This document shows, in pieces, positions 8,611-18,516 of a stretch of DNA of 64,000 bases (position 1 is the stretch's first letter; each line of letters starts with the position of its first letter). Both the position numbers and the translations under genes were made by a program. Below the pieces are notes generated by a model, which was not told the origin of the DNA, made no database searches, and was given only the letters and a program-made list of their open reading frames with translations. Source of the stretch: Flavobacterium limicola (GTDB lineage Bacteria > Bacteroidota > Bacteroidia > Flavobacteriales > Flavobacteriaceae); the NCBI RefSeq assembly GCF_003634755.1, contig NZ_RBXA01000005.1, positions 27,831 to 91,830 on the forward strand. Reading direction: 5' to 3'.

Positions 8611-8717
8611 AATTTACTTTCAATAAAAAGTCATTGGTAACAGCATTTAAAGTCTCCATGTATTCTAAACAACATCAAGCGCTGAATTTTCGACTCTCTT
8701 TAGGACTGGTGCAAAAC
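8611..8717. repeat. Element C, copy 3
   Basis: Nearly identical to 3140-3250 and 5590-5699. Here it adjoins the 3' end of the tviB-like gene and is not followed by a core. Confidence 0.8.
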
Positions 8718-8757
8718 CAAAACCCAAAACCTAGAACCAAAAAACAGAAAACTTCTG

Positions 8758-10041
8758 CTATAATCTCCCATCAGCTGCAGCACCTAAAACCCCTTTTACA
8801 TCATACAACAAACTACTTTTATGCTGCAATAGCGACAAATCCAAATCCAAAAAAAGAGTATGCGCAACACCTAAAACCAAGGCATCAAATTTTGCAAGCG
8901 GCAGTTCTGTTGTTGTTGTTAGATTATATTCCCGTTGTACCTCAACAGGATTAGCCCAAGGGTCATATATTGTAATTTGAATGCCATAATCAGCCAGTGC
9001 TTTAATGACATCTACTATTTTAGTATTGCGTACGTCAGGACAATTCTCTTTAAAAGTGATTCCCAGCATCAACAAACTGGCACCATTAACGATTACGCCT
9101 TTTTTAATCATTAATTTAACCACTTGTGAGGCTACATATTCTCCCATACTATCATTCAAACGGCGTCCTGCTAATATAATTTCAGGATGGTATCCTTTTT
9201 CTTGAGCTTTTTGAGCCAAATAATAGGGATCAACACCGATGCAATGACCACCAACTAAACCCGGTTTAAAAGGCAAAAAATTCCATTTGGTTCCCGCAGC
9301 CTCCAAAACCGCATGCGTGTCAATTTCCAAAAGATTAAATATTTTCGCCAGTTCATTGACAAAAGCAATATTAATATCCCGTTGGGAATTCTCAATTACT
9401 TTAGCCGCTTCGGCTACTTTTATCGATGGGGCTAAATGGGTACCGGCTGTAATAACCGATTGGTAGAGCTGATTCACTTTCTGCCCTATTTCTGGAGTGG
9501 ATCCGGAAGTAACTTTTAAAATTTTCTCAACGGTATGTTCCTTGTCTCCAGGGTTGATCCGCTCAGGCGAATAGCCGGCATAAAAATCAACATTGAATTT
9601 TAATCCCGAATATTTTTCTAGCACAGGAACACATTCCTCTTCAGTCACACCTGGATAAACAGTAGACTCATAAATAACAATATCCCCTTTTTTCAAAACA
9701 GAACCCACACTTTCGCTGGACCTGAACAAAGGAGTCAAATCAGGACGATTATTTTTATCCACCGGAGTTGGAACCGTAATGATAAAATAATTACAATCGG
9801 CAATATCAGCTAAAGTAGCAGTACAATAAAGCCCAATTTCATTACTTGGTGCAGGGCGTAAAACACGCTGCAGTGTCGCATCATCAATCTCAAGTGTCGC
9901 ATCATTTCCTGCAGCAAGTGCTGCTATTCTCGACTGATTAATATCAAATCCTACTACAGCATACTTGGTCGCGAAAAGCCTTGCCAAAGGCAGACCTACG
10001 TAACCCAGCCCTATAACTGCTATTTTTATATTTGTACTCAA
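8758..10041 (-). CDS. tviB: UDP-N-acetylglucosamine 6-dehydrogenase, TviB/WbpA type
   Basis: Oxidises UDP-GlcNAc to UDP-GlcNAcA with two NAD+, by analogy with Vi-antigen TviB and WbpA. The 427 residues show the N-terminal Rossmann motif GLGYVGLPLARLF (residues 11-23), YAGYSPERINPGD, the central IENSQRDINIAFVNELAKIF, and the catalytic-Cys segment GLVGGHCIGVDPYYLAQKAQ, all typical of this branch. A UDP-ManNAc dehydrogenase (WecC-like) is the main alternative. The start is TTG at 10041, as no ATG precedes the Rossmann motif. With the epimerase at 11841-12821 it would give UDP-GalNAcA. The 3' end adjoins element C of array 3. Confidence 0.88.
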   Translation of the reverse strand: MSTNIKIAVIGLGYVGLPLARLFATKYAVVGFDINQSRIAALAAGNDATLEIDDATLQRVLRPAPSNEIGLYCTATLADIADCNYFIITVPTPVDKNNRPDLTPLFRSSESVGSVLKKGDIVIYESTVYPGVTEEECVPVLEKYSGLKFNVDFYAGYSPERINPGDKEHTVEKILKVTSGSTPEIGQKVNQLYQSVITAGTHLAPSIKVAEAAKVIENSQRDINIAFVNELAKIFNLLEIDTHAVLEAAGTKWNFLPFKPGLVGGHCIGVDPYYLAQKAQEKGYHPEIILAGRRLNDSMGEYVASQVVKLMIKKGVIVNGASLLMLGITFKENCPDVRNTKIVDVIKALADYGIQITIYDPWANPVEVQREYNLTTTTELPLAKFDALVLGVAHTLFLDLDLSLLQHKSSLLYDVKGVLGAAADGRL

Positions 10042-10350
10042 CTTTAAAAACGGAATTGGTTGAAAATTACAAAACCTTTGTGGGGCTTGTATCTATAATT
10101 ATTTAAAAATCAAAAAAACTATCCCTTGATTCGGTACGCAAAGATAGCTAAAATAGCGCTGTTTTTCCCTCCACTTTACACTGCCTGAAACGAACAGTAC
10201 GATCAATCGAACTGGTAAAAGCTAAAATACTAACCCCCAATAAAAAGCAAAAAAAAGGTTTAAAAATAACCCTATTTAGGCAGACCAATTACTAAAAAAC
10301 GAAGGGATTCACAGCAAAATTACCTGCAGTAAGCGCTACTTTTTTGCTGA
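10042..10350. other. Gap between the two dehydrogenase genes
   Basis: No gene. It holds a probable -7 box (10139-10146) and, around 10180-10290, scraps resembling the repeat frame (CTGCCTGAAACG, CCCCCAATAAAAAGC, CCCTATTTAGGCAG). These are too diverged to call a core. Confidence 0.45.
10139..10146 (-). promoter_or_regulatory. Possible -7 box for the tviB-like gene
   Basis: The minus strand reads TATCTTTG followed by CGTACCG, a good flavobacterial -7 element. It would give a 5' UTR of about 90 bases. No clear -33 TTG lies 17-23 bases upstream. Confidence 0.35.
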
Positions 10351-11742
10351 CTACGATCCAATAGCATGATATACAAAGCCAATGGCCCTCATTTCAGCAG
10401 CGTTTAAAACATTTCTGCCATCAAAAACAAAAGCAGGTTTTTGCATGGAATCATATATTTTTTGCCAGTCATAATCTTTAAACTCATCCCACTCCGTCAA
10501 AATGGCTATAGAATGGGCGCCTTTACAAGCTGTATACGGGTCTTCAAAAGAAGCAACGTATGCTTTATTTTGTGCACTTGTTCTTGTTTCTAAATAATCC
10601 AAATCGGCTAATACTTTTTTCTCAGAAACTTTAGGATCATAAACCGCTATTTGAGCTTGTTCATTAACTAAATCATCTGCTACGTATATGGCAGCCGACT
10701 CTCTGGTATCATTCGTATCTTTTTTAAATGCCCATCCTAAAAATGTGATTTTCTTATCAGCAACCGTATTGTATAACGTTTGCACAATAGTATTCGAAAA
10801 ACGTCTCTTTTGGTGATCATTCATAATGATTACTTGTTCCCAATAATCAGCAACTTCATTCAGACCGTATGATTTGGCTATATATACTAAATTCAATATG
10901 TCTTTTTGAAAACAAGATCCCCCAAATCCAACCGAGGCTTTTAGAAACTTAGGACCTATTCGGCTGTCCATTCCTATGGCTTTTGCCACTTCATTGACAT
11001 CAGCTCCTGTTTTTTCACAAAGCTCAGACATCGCATTGATGGAAGAGATACGCTGTGCCAAAAAAGCATTTGCGGTAAGTTTAGACAATTCAGACGACCA
11101 TACATTAGTCGTTAGTATTTTATCAGCGGCTACCCAATTAGAATACACGCCAACTAAGGCTTGTATAGCCTTTTGTCCCTCCTCTGAAGAATCACCTCCA
11201 ATTAAAATACGATCAGGATGCAATAAATCTTGAACAGCCGTTCCTTCAGCAAGAAACTCCGGATTAGAAAGAATTTGAAACTGAACACCGTTACCGGTAT
11301 GATCCAGAATACTTTTAATCGCTTCTGCTGTTCGAACAGGCAAAGTCGATTTTTCAACAACAATTTTATTGTCTTTAGCTACTCTGGCAATTTGTCTGGC
11401 ACACAATTCAATATATTTCAAATCAGCGGCCATTCCTTTGCCTTTACCATACGTTTTGGTAGGCGTATTCACTGATATAAAAATAATTTGTGCTTCATCA
11501 ATCGCTTTTTCAACTTCCGTAGAAAAAAACAAATTTCTTCCTCTGGCCTCTGCTACAATAGCATCAAGACCAGGCTCATATATGGGAATATTCGCTACAT
11601 CTGCATCATTCCAAGCCGCAATACGTGCTTCATTTAAGTCAACAACCGTAACCTGTATATTAGGACATTTCTGAGCAATAACTGCCATAGTTGGCCCTCC
11701 TACATATCCCGCCCCAATGCAACAAATTTTTGTGATTTTCAT
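10351..11742 (-). CDS. ugd: UDP-glucose 6-dehydrogenase
   Basis: Converts UDP-glucose to UDP-glucuronate for the polysaccharide. The 463-residue protein resembles the long, eukaryote-like UGDH branch. Visible motifs are the N-terminal [44 protein letters not shown], the central [20 protein letters not shown] and the catalytic-Cys loop [20 protein letters not shown]. The NAD/UDP C-terminal domain has [16 protein letters not shown]. Start is ATG at 11742. It lies about 100 bases downstream of the epimerase and is likely transcribed with it. Confidence 0.93.
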   Translation of the reverse strand: MKITKICCIGAGYVGGPTMAVIAQKCPNIQVTVVDLNEARIAAWNDADVANIPIYEPGLDAIVAEARGRNLFFSTEVEKAIDEAQIIFISVNTPTKTYGKGKGMAADLKYIELCARQIARVAKDNKIVVEKSTLPVRTAEAIKSILDHTGNGVQFQILSNPEFLAEGTAVQDLLHPDRILIGGDSSEEGQKAIQALVGVYSNWVAADKILTTNVWSSELSKLTANAFLAQRISSINAMSELCEKTGADVNEVAKAIGMDSRIGPKFLKASVGFGGSCFQKDILNLVYIAKSYGLNEVADYWEQVIIMNDHQKRRFSNTIVQTLYNTVADKKITFLGWAFKKDTNDTRESAAIYVADDLVNEQAQIAVYDPKVSEKKVLADLDYLETRTSAQNKAYVASFEDPYTACKGAHSIAILTEWDEFKDYDWQKIYDSMQKPAFVFDGRNVLNAAEMRAIGFVYHAIGS

Positions 11743-11761
11743 TCTTTTATTTTTTCTATTC

Positions 11762-11840
11762 GCTAATTTAACTTCTTACTTCTCATCTATCACTTCTTCA
11801 CTCTTCACCTATCACTTCTCACTTATCACTTCTTCACCCT
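11762..11840. repeat. Degenerate CT-rich short direct repeats
   Basis: A run of related words such as CTATCACTTCTTCACTC, CTATCACTTCTCAC and TTATCACTTCTTCACCC fills the gap downstream of the epimerase gene. It abuts that gene's stop codon. On the transcript it reads as a GA-rich GTGAAG/AGTGA series. No hairpin is obvious. Confidence 0.7.
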
Positions 11841-12821
11841 TCACTCTTCACGCAAATTCTCCCAATACCAGTGTACCGCTTCTTTCAATCCTTCCTGCAT
11901 AGAAAACTTTGGATCATACCCCAATAATTCTTTTGCTTTATCAATACTGGCCAGCGAATGAGGAATATCGCCTGCTCTGTTAGGGCCGTATTCAACAGTA
12001 ATATCCCCAATTTTAGGGTCATACTCGGCTAAAAACTCTTTTAAATAATCCACTAAATTAGTCAACGTATTCCTGTCGCCATAAGCGGTATTGTAAACGG
12101 TGTTTATCGCAGCTGGATTTTGGGTTGTCAGGGCCAATTCATTCATCTGAATTACATTATCTATGTAGGTAAAATCCCTTGAAAAATTGCCATCCCCGTT
12201 AATTATTGGACTTTCCAATTGCATTAACTGCATCACAAATTTTGGAATAACAGCCGCGTAAGCACCATTTGGATCTTGTTTTCGTCCAAAAACATTAAAA
12301 TAACGCAAACCTATCGTTTCCAATCCATACGTCCGACTAAAAATATCGGCATACAACTCATTCACATATTTAGTAATCGCATAGGGCGAAAGTGGTTTCC
12401 CGATGACTTCCTCCACTTTAGGCAACCCCACTGAATCCCCGTATGTGGAAGAACTCGCCGCATAAACAAAACGTTTTACTTTAGCATCACGAGAGGCTAC
12501 TAGCATATTCAAAAATCCAGAAACATTAACATCATTTGTGGTTATGGGATCATTGATTGAGCGTGGCACAGAACCTAAAGCCGCCTGATGCAATACATAA
12601 TCCACCCCCTGAACAGCACGCTGACAATCGACTAAGTTTCGTATATCACCTTCAATTAAATGAAAATCAGCATTATTAATAAAATCTTTAACATTATGTC
12701 GATATCCTGTGGCAAAATTATCCAAACAAATTACTTTATATTTTTTGGACAAAAAATATTCACAGAGATTTGACCCTATAAAACCCGCACCTCCGGTAAT
12801 CAAAATAGTTTTTTCTTTCAT
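11841..12821 (-). CDS. NAD-dependent epimerase, UDP-GlcNAc(A) C4-epimerase type (TviC/WbpP-like)
   Basis: Extended SDR-family nucleotide-sugar epimerase of 326 residues. It has the N-terminal GGAGFIGSNLCEYFLSKKY, the Ser-rich YAASSSTYGD catalytic segment and YAITK (YxxxK), then the substrate segment GLRYFNVFGRKQDPNGAYAA typical of WbpP/TviC-like enzymes. Likely role: C4 epimerisation of UDP-GlcNAcA to UDP-GalNAcA, or of UDP-GlcNAc, given the TviB-like enzyme in the cluster. Plain UDP-glucose 4-epimerase is the alternative. ATG at 12821 is only 29 bases from wzc, so the two are probably one operon. Confidence 0.87.
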   Translation of the reverse strand: MKEKTILITGGAGFIGSNLCEYFLSKKYKVICLDNFATGYRHNVKDFINNADFHLIEGDIRNLVDCQRAVQGVDYVLHQAALGSVPRSINDPITTNDVNVSGFLNMLVASRDAKVKRFVYAASSSTYGDSVGLPKVEEVIGKPLSPYAITKYVNELYADIFSRTYGLETIGLRYFNVFGRKQDPNGAYAAVIPKFVMQLMQLESPIINGDGNFSRDFTYIDNVIQMNELALTTQNPAAINTVYNTAYGDRNTLTNLVDYLKEFLAEYDPKIGDITVEYGPNRAGDIPHSLASIDKAKELLGYDPKFSMQEGLKEAVHWYWENLREE

Positions 12822-12850
12822 TTTATCGCTACTAAACAGATTTTAACCTA

Positions 12851-15307
12851 TTATTTTTTCTTTAGTAATTTTTGCGCTACTCTTTCATAAATGCTTTTTG
12901 GTTTTTCTTCTTCATGATACCCATTAGAATAAGGTGCATTTCCATAACCATAGCTATATCCGTAACCTGTGCCATATTTAGCTTTATTAGCAAACCCATT
13001 CAAAACAATGCTTGCATGATCTAACTCTCCTCTTTTCACTCTATTGTTCAATAACGTAATCATGTCCTTTTTAGTAAAATTTTGTCTTACAATATACAAA
13101 GTTACATCACAATACTGAGCTAATTCTAATGCATCAGACACTAAACCAACAGGAGGTGTATCTAGAATAATATAATCGTATTTTTTCTTTAATTCTGCAA
13201 TTAACTCTCCCATACTTTCACTCAAAATCATCTCTGATGGATTTGGCGGAATTGGTCCTGAAAGGATAACATCCAAAAAAGGAATTTGAGTATGATTTAT
13301 AATTTCATCTACACTTTTTTGCTTGATTAGATAATTCACAACGCCTACTTCATTGGATAAATTAAATTCATCAAATAATTTAGGCTTTCTTAAATCAAGT
13401 CCAATGATAACCGTCTTTTTTTCGCTGAGGGCAAATACTGTCGCAATGTTTATGGAACAAAATGTTTTTCCTTCTCCACTGACTGAGGATGTGATCATAA
13501 GTGTTTTTGCTCCATCAACGTTTTGTTTCTTGTACAAAAATTGCAATGAGGAACGAATCGCCCTAAATGACTCTGATAAGGCAGATTTCGGCTTCTCATA
13601 TACTGCCAAACTTGAATCATCTTTATTTATACCCACCACTCCAATGATTGGAATTTTAGTCAGTTTACTAATATCCTCGGCATTTTGAATAGCATTATTT
13701 ATAAAGAAAATTCCAAAAACAAATAATAAGGGAATCAAAATTCCCAAAAATAAAGCCAACACATAATTAACTGAAGTTTTAGGCCCAATTAATCCTCCTC
13801 CAACATCCTTAGCTGGATCAATAAAATGAATATCTGATAAATTTGCAGCTTTAACAATATCGGCTTCACTGCGTTTTTGAAGAAATGTGCTATAAATATT
13901 ATCACTTAAATCATATTTCCTTTTTATTTTAATAAGCTCTTGTTGGTCTTCAGGCAATTTTTTTATTGCACTTTCAGTCTGATTGATCTTGCTGTTGACC
14001 ATAGCGAGATCTTCTTGTAAAGAAGCTTTGGCCGAGGCAATATTTTCTATCAAAACTTTTTTCACAGCCTCCATCTGATTGTCAAAATCTTTGAATATCT
14101 TATCACTTTTTACCGCATAAGCCATTTCCGATCTTTGTGTGGAAAGTGCAATCAATTTTGAAACATTAACCACTATATTAGGATCTTCGATTCCAGCAAC
14201 CGTTGGAGCGGGAAGCTTAGAATAATCCACACTATTTTTCAAATACGCCTTCAAAGAGTTGTAATACGTTATTTTACGAATAACTTCATCTCTTTTAACA
14301 TCAAACTCTAATGCTTTGTCTGAAAACTTCGCTCCTCCTTCTTCTATATCAAAAATGTTTTTATCTTTCCTGAAAGATTTTAATTCATCCCCAGTTTCTT
14401 TCAATTGGGATTCCATAGCCACAAGCGTACTATCTATAAATGCAATTGTATTGGTCGCAAACTGATTTTTACTATCTAATTGCCTTTTTATAAGCATTTT
14501 AACCGTTGCATTTAAATATTCTACCAATCTGGCTTTGTTGGTTCCCTGCATACCAAGAGTAATGATCGAACCACCCTTATCATCTGACCTGACATTTATT
14601 CCTTTGTATCTGGATACTGTTTCATCAAAACCATTAAATTGCACAAAATATTCATTTCCTTTGTAAAAACCGGGATTCTCTTGTATTTGTAATTTCCAAT
14701 TTAAAAAAGGCAAAGACACTTGTTCTCCAACCTTATACTTTTTTACAAAATCCCCAGTTTCAACGTTTGTATTGCTATAGGAATTATTGGAATACGTTAG
14801 TAATGAAACACTTTGATTCTCAAATGGAATCCTGATTTCATATTCATTTTCACTTAGAAACTTAATCCCAATCAGATTTCCTGCCAATTGACCTTTAGAT
14901 TTATCAATATTTACATAAAAGGGTACGGCGCCATAAGCATCTACCAGATTGTATTTCCCCTGAACTAGGTAATTTATATAATATTGCAACTTGTCTACCA
15001 CTATCTCGTTATGAGATCTGGATTGTAAGGTTGTTGAAATCGTTTGAACTTGATCTGAAGTACCTCCCCAATTAAAAACCAAGCTGGTGTTTGAAGTAAA
15101 AAGAGGATTACTTTCTTCTTTCACTGCTATTAACGTTTCCATTCCGTAAATTTTTTCTTTACGAATATTCACTTGGTAGGCAATAGTGAAAGAAATTAAT
15201 AAACTAATTAGAAACCACTTCCAGTAACTTCCAATTTTAATTAAAAAATCTTTAAAGTCAAAACCAGCTTGATTTTCAAAACCCGAAAAATCTTTTATAT
15301 CTAACAT
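12851..15307 (-). CDS. wzc: Polysaccharide co-polymerase / BY-type tyrosine autokinase (Wzc-like)
   Basis: Inner-membrane protein that sets chain length and controls export by tyrosine autophosphorylation. The 818 residues comprise an N-terminal Wzz segment with a first membrane helix near 33-50 (WKWFLISLLISFTIAYQV), a long periplasmic coiled-coil region (about 270-480), a second helix near 505-527 (VLALFLGILIPLLFVFGIFF), and a cytoplasmic BY-kinase. The kinase has Walker A (SSVSGEGKTFCSINIA), Walker A' (VIIGLDLRKPKLF) and Walker B (YIILDTPPVGLVSDA). The C-terminal tail is Tyr-rich, with eight Tyr in about 32 residues. It sits 15 bases after the Wza-like gene, the usual export pair. Confidence 0.93.
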   Translation of the reverse strand: MLDIKDFSGFENQAGFDFKDFLIKIGSYWKWFLISLLISFTIAYQVNIRKEKIYGMETLIAVKEESNPLFTSNTSLVFNWGGTSDQVQTISTTLQSRSHNEIVVDKLQYYINYLVQGKYNLVDAYGAVPFYVNIDKSKGQLAGNLIGIKFLSENEYEIRIPFENQSVSLLTYSNNSYSNTNVETGDFVKKYKVGEQVSLPFLNWKLQIQENPGFYKGNEYFVQFNGFDETVSRYKGINVRSDDKGGSIITLGMQGTNKARLVEYLNATVKMLIKRQLDSKNQFATNTIAFIDSTLVAMESQLKETGDELKSFRKDKNIFDIEEGGAKFSDKALEFDVKRDEVIRKITYYNSLKAYLKNSVDYSKLPAPTVAGIEDPNIVVNVSKLIALSTQRSEMAYAVKSDKIFKDFDNQMEAVKKVLIENIASAKASLQEDLAMVNSKINQTESAIKKLPEDQQELIKIKRKYDLSDNIYSTFLQKRSEADIVKAANLSDIHFIDPAKDVGGGLIGPKTSVNYVLALFLGILIPLLFVFGIFFINNAIQNAEDISKLTKIPIIGVVGINKDDSSLAVYEKPKSALSESFRAIRSSLQFLYKKQNVDGAKTLMITSSVSGEGKTFCSINIATVFALSEKKTVIIGLDLRKPKLFDEFNLSNEVGVVNYLIKQKSVDEIINHTQIPFLDVILSGPIPPNPSEMILSESMGELIAELKKKYDYIILDTPPVGLVSDALELAQYCDVTLYIVRQNFTKKDMITLLNNRVKRGELDHASIVLNGFANKAKYGTGYGYSYGYGNAPYSNGYHEEEKPKSIYERVAQKLLKKK

Positions 15308-15322
15308 TTTTTGAAATGTATT

Positions 15323-16114
15323 TTATTTTTTTAAAAGTAAAAAAGTAGTTGTTGCCAATGATAATAGTGTAATAATTGTTCCCAAAGATTCGATTCCGGT
15401 TTTCCCGGTTCCCCAGGTTTTTTGTTTGAGTGGTTTCACATAAATATAATCATTGGGTTGCAAATGATAATAAGGTGATTTCATCACATTACTATCGGTA
15501 AGATCGATATCCTGCATTTGAACTCCAGTAGAGGACTGCCGAATAATTGTAACGGATTTTCTATTACCGGTAATCGTAATATCGCCTGCATTTGCTATGG
15601 CTTCCATCACATTTACATGTTCTTGAAATAGTGTTTTTGTCCCTGTACTACCTACTTCGCCATTTATTGTATATCTAAATCCCGCTAATTTTACAGTAAC
15701 AAAAATATTTGCGGCTTCGTTAAAATATTCGGATAATAATTGTTTTTCGATTTTAATCCTTACTTCTTCAAGTGTGAAGCCAATTACGTTTATTTCTCCT
15801 AAAACCGGAAATCGTATTGCTCCGTGATCGTCTACAGTAAAACCATCAAAATACAAGCCGGATTCTGATTTATTTCCTATTTCGGATTGATTTGAAGTAC
15901 TAAAAATGGAAACTAACTTTGGATCATTTGCTTTAATTGTAATACTCAAAACATCATTAATTTGCAATCGATACGGTTTTGACTCTACTACAGCTACAGT
16001 ACTTTGAGTTTCATTTCCATCTTTTTTTTGCAAATAAATCAAATCTTGCGTAGGAATACAAGAAGAAAACAATACACTAACAATTAGCAACAAATAGAGA
16101 ATGGACTTACTCAT
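15323..16114 (-). CDS. wza: Wza-like polysaccharide export lipoprotein
   Basis: Outer-membrane polysaccharide export lipoprotein of 263 residues. The signal peptide ends in a lipobox, VLFSSC, with lipidated Cys19. The Poly_export domain follows (RLQINDVLSITIKANDP...), then one SLBB domain (FRYTINGEVGSTGTKTLF). A hydrophobic C-terminal helix (TIITLLSLATTTFLLLKK) fits the membrane-spanning helix of this family. I chose ATG 16114 over the in-frame start at 16168 because it begins the signal peptide and a -7 promoter box lies at 16132-16139, inside the longer frame. First gene of the visible operon. Confidence 0.92.
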   Translation of the reverse strand: MSKSILYLLLIVSVLFSSCIPTQDLIYLQKKDGNETQSTVAVVESKPYRLQINDVLSITIKANDPKLVSIFSTSNQSEIGNKSESGLYFDGFTVDDHGAIRFPVLGEINVIGFTLEEVRIKIEKQLLSEYFNEAANIFVTVKLAGFRYTINGEVGSTGTKTLFQEHVNVMEAIANAGDITITGNRKSVTIIRQSSTGVQMQDIDLTDSNVMKSPYYHLQPNDYIYVKPLKQKTWGTGKTGIESLGTIITLLSLATTTFLLLKK

Positions 16115-16131
16115 TTTTATATTTTTAATAA

Positions 16132-16139
16132 CAAATATA
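16132..16139 (-). promoter_or_regulatory. -7 promoter box of the wza-wzc operon
   Basis: The minus strand reads TATATTTG, a match to TAnnTTTG, 17 bases before the chosen ATG. No clear -33 TTG is found. It supports the start choice for wza. Confidence 0.5.
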
Positions 16140-16187
16140 GGCTTTTCATTTACTATATAAAAAAGCACCGTTATTCATTAAAATGGA

Positions 16188-16808
16188 TTAATTATTTTTA
16201 AAAGATTTTTCGAATGGAACTCTATGCAAAATACTGCGTCCCAAAGTAACTTCATCCGCATATTCCAGTTCATCGCCTACCGAAATTCCTCTCGCAATTG
16301 TTGATATTATTATTTCACAATCGGCGATTTGTTTGTAGATATAAAAATTAGTCGTATCACCCTCCATCGTGGAGCTTAAAGCAAAAATAATCTCGTTTAC
16401 ACTTCCTGATTTAACTTTTTCGACTAAAGTAGTTATGTTTAATTGACTGGGACCAACGCCATCAATAGGAGAAATTTTACCTCCCAAAACATGATAAATC
16501 CCTCTAAATTGTCCTGTATTTTCAATTGCCATCACATCGCGAATATCCTCGACGATACAAATGATTTGGTGATTCCTGCTTTTATTGGCGCAAATTTCGC
16601 ACATCATGCTATCCGAAATATTATGACAACTTGTACAATACTTAATATCTTCACGCATAGCGACCAAGGCTTGCGATAGAAATCCTGTTTGCTCTTTAGG
16701 TTGCTTCAATAAATGCAACACTAATCGCAGTGCCGTTCGTTTGCCAATTCCAGGCAGCTGAGACATTTCGTTAACTGCCTTTTCTATTAATTTCGAAGAA
16801 AATTCCAT
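16188..16808 (-). CDS. recR: Recombination protein RecR
   Basis: Acts with RecF/RecO to load RecA in gap repair. The 206 residues comprise the helix-hairpin-helix [17 protein letters not shown] (18-34), a Cys4 zinc finger (CTSCH...CEIC, about 57-72) and a Toprim domain starting [21 protein letters not shown] 16808 gives the normal family start ([12 protein letters not shown]). The longer frame to 16925 has no family match and overlaps the divergent symporter gene. Confidence 0.95.
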   Translation of the reverse strand: MEFSSKLIEKAVNEMSQLPGIGKRTALRLVLHLLKQPKEQTGFLSQALVAMREDIKYCTSCHNISDSMMCEICANKSRNHQIICIVEDIRDVMAIENTGQFRGIYHVLGGKISPIDGVGPSQLNITTLVEKVKSGSVNEIIFALSSTMEGDTTNFYIYKQIADCEIIISTIARGISVGDELEYADEVTLGRSILHRVPFEKSFKNN

Positions 16809-16813
16809 AACTG

Positions 16814-16821
16814 CAAAAGTA
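16814..16821 (-). promoter_or_regulatory. Possible -7 box of recR, implying a leaderless transcript
   Basis: The minus strand reads TACTTTTG, and only five bases separate it from the recR ATG. If it is used, transcription would begin at or next to the start codon. Confidence 0.4.
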
Positions 16822-16908
16822 GTTAATTTGTCCCAATCGTTCGGGATAGATAATTTGAAAATTTGAAGATTATTTATGTAATTTGGCCAAATACAATATT
16901 CACACAAT

Positions 16909-18417
16909 ATGACTCCATTTGCCATTCTATCACTAATTGTAATCTACTTCGGAATTCTTTTTTTGATTTCGCATTTTGTAAGCAGAAAAGACAGCGGCAA
17001 TGATGCTTTTTTCAAGGCCAATAAAAATTCCAAATGGTATTTAGTCGCTTTTGGAATGATTGGAACAGCACTTTCCGGTGTGACTTTTATTTCTGTTCCG
17101 GGAGAAGTTGGTTCTCCAAATGGGGAACAATTCAAATACTTTCAGTTTGTTCTGGGTAATGCGATTGGTTTCATCATTATTGCAAAAGTATTGCTACCGT
17201 TGTATTATCGGATGAATTTGACTTCGATTTACGGCTATATAGAACACCGATTAGGAATGTATTCTTATAAAACTGCTGCAACTATTTTCCTGATTAGCAG
17301 AACCATTGGATCAGCATTCCGGTTGTATCTTGTTGTGATTGTTTTACAACGCTTTGTTTTTGACTTTTATGGGATCCCATTTGCAGTTACGGTTCTGATT
17401 TCGCTGGCTTTGATATTTGCTTACACGTATCGAGGCGGATTGAAAACCATTATTATTACGGATACTTTACAAACCTTTTTCTTAGTTTCTTCTGTCTTTT
17501 TGACGATTTTCTTTATTTGCCGAAGTTTAAACTTGAATGCTTTTGAAGCCTTTGAAGCTGTAAAAAACAGCAATTATTCTAAAGTATTTTTCTTTGAGGA
17601 TTTTGTGTCGAGTAAGTTTCATTTTGCAAAGCAAATTCTGGGAGGAATCTTTGTAACTATCGCCATGGTAGGTTTGGATCAGGATTTAATGCAGAAAAAC
17701 CTAAGTTGCAAAAACATTGGCGAAGCCCAAAAAAACATGTTTACGTTCACTGGAATATTTGTAGGTATTAATATTTTTTTCCTCAGTGTGGGTGCTTTAC
17801 TTTATATCTATGCGGCTAAAAACGGAATAGAAGTGCCAACCGATCTAGTTACCGGAAAACCCAGAACCGATTTACTGTTTCCTGAAATTGCCTTTAACCA
17901 TTTAACACTTATTCCATCAGTCATTTTTCTATTAGGATTAACCGCAGCTACCTTTGCTACGACGGACTCCGCTTTAACTGCATTAACAACTTCGTTTTGT
18001 GTGGATTTTTTAGGAATGGATAAAACAGAAAATCTAAACAAGCCAAACGTAGTCAGAAATAGGCATCTTGTGCATATTGTCTTTTCGTTTTTAATGTTTT
18101 TGGTTATAATTTTCTTTAACTCAATTAATGACAGCTCTGTAGTGGGAATGATTTTTAGAGTTGCGTCCTATACGTATGGTCCGCTTTTGGGACTGTATTG
18201 TTTTGGATTGTTTGTAAAATCAAAAACGGTAAAAGACAAATTTGTTCCTATAATTTGCTTATTGTCTCCTGCTCTAACTTACTTTATCAGCGAAAATTCG
18301 AAGACTTTATTCTGGGGATATATTTTCGATAACGAATTGATTATCGTAAACGGGCTAATCACTTTTCTAGGTTTGTTGTTGATTAGCAAGAGTGCTACTT
18401 CTGAAACACGATTCTAG
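16909..18417 (+). CDS. Sodium:solute symporter family protein
   Basis: A 502-residue integral membrane transporter of the SSS (LeuT-fold) family with about 13 hydrophobic helices. The N-terminal part shows [20 protein letters not shown] (residues about 51-70), and later [18 protein letters not shown] carries the Ser/Thr residues usual for sodium binding. The substrate cannot be read from the sequence; sugars, proline, pantothenate or sialic acid are all possible in this family. It is transcribed divergently from recR and ends at dispersed repeat D1. Confidence 0.88.
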   Translation: MTPFAILSLIVIYFGILFLISHFVSRKDSGNDAFFKANKNSKWYLVAFGMIGTALSGVTFISVPGEVGSPNGEQFKYFQFVLGNAIGFIIIAKVLLPLYYRMNLTSIYGYIEHRLGMYSYKTAATIFLISRTIGSAFRLYLVVIVLQRFVFDFYGIPFAVTVLISLALIFAYTYRGGLKTIIITDTLQTFFLVSSVFLTIFFICRSLNLNAFEAFEAVKNSNYSKVFFFEDFVSSKFHFAKQILGGIFVTIAMVGLDQDLMQKNLSCKNIGEAQKNMFTFTGIFVGINIFFLSVGALLYIYAAKNGIEVPTDLVTGKPRTDLLFPEIAFNHLTLIPSVIFLLGLTAATFATTDSALTALTTSFCVDFLGMDKTENLNKPNVVRNRHLVHIVFSFLMFLVIIFFNSINDSSVVGMIFRVASYTYGPLLGLYCFGLFVKSKTVKDKFVPIICLLSPALTYFISENSKTLFWGYIFDNELIIVNGLITFLGLLLISKSATSETRF

Positions 18418-18421
18418 TTTT

Positions 18422-18510
18422 TAGCCCAGATAGCAGCGACATCCTTTTCTTGTTCCGTTTTTTTTTAACGGAACAAGAAAAGATATAGTGTATAGCTGGA
18501 ATAGCTCCTA
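18422..18510. repeat. Dispersed repeat D, copy 1 (conserved ends, hairpin centre)
   Basis: Begins TAGCCCAGATAGCAGCGAC and ends GTGTATAGCTGGAATAGCTCC. The centre is a perfect 16-base inverted repeat, CTTTTCTTGTTCCGTT/AACGGAACAAGAAAAG, around a six-T loop. It lies between two convergent genes. Related ends occur at 53438-53505 and 62202-62346 with unrelated centres. Confidence 0.85.
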
Positions 18511-18516
18511 GAAAAT

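Larger units (their letters stand above)
7404..8717. repeat. Mosaic repeat array 3 (cores A6, B7, A7, B8, element C)
   Basis: Third array, between tviB and manC, in the same orientation as the others. The module order is A-B-A-B-C. The spacer after B7 (about 7880-8070) is more diverged and holds a mixed AAT/AGT tract. No credible protein-coding frame is present. Confidence 0.85.

Noticed and set aside
16809..16925. Longer recR start at 16925
   Set aside because: The extension overlaps the divergent symporter gene start and a -7 box, and lacks similarity to RecR, which begins near [12 protein letters not shown].
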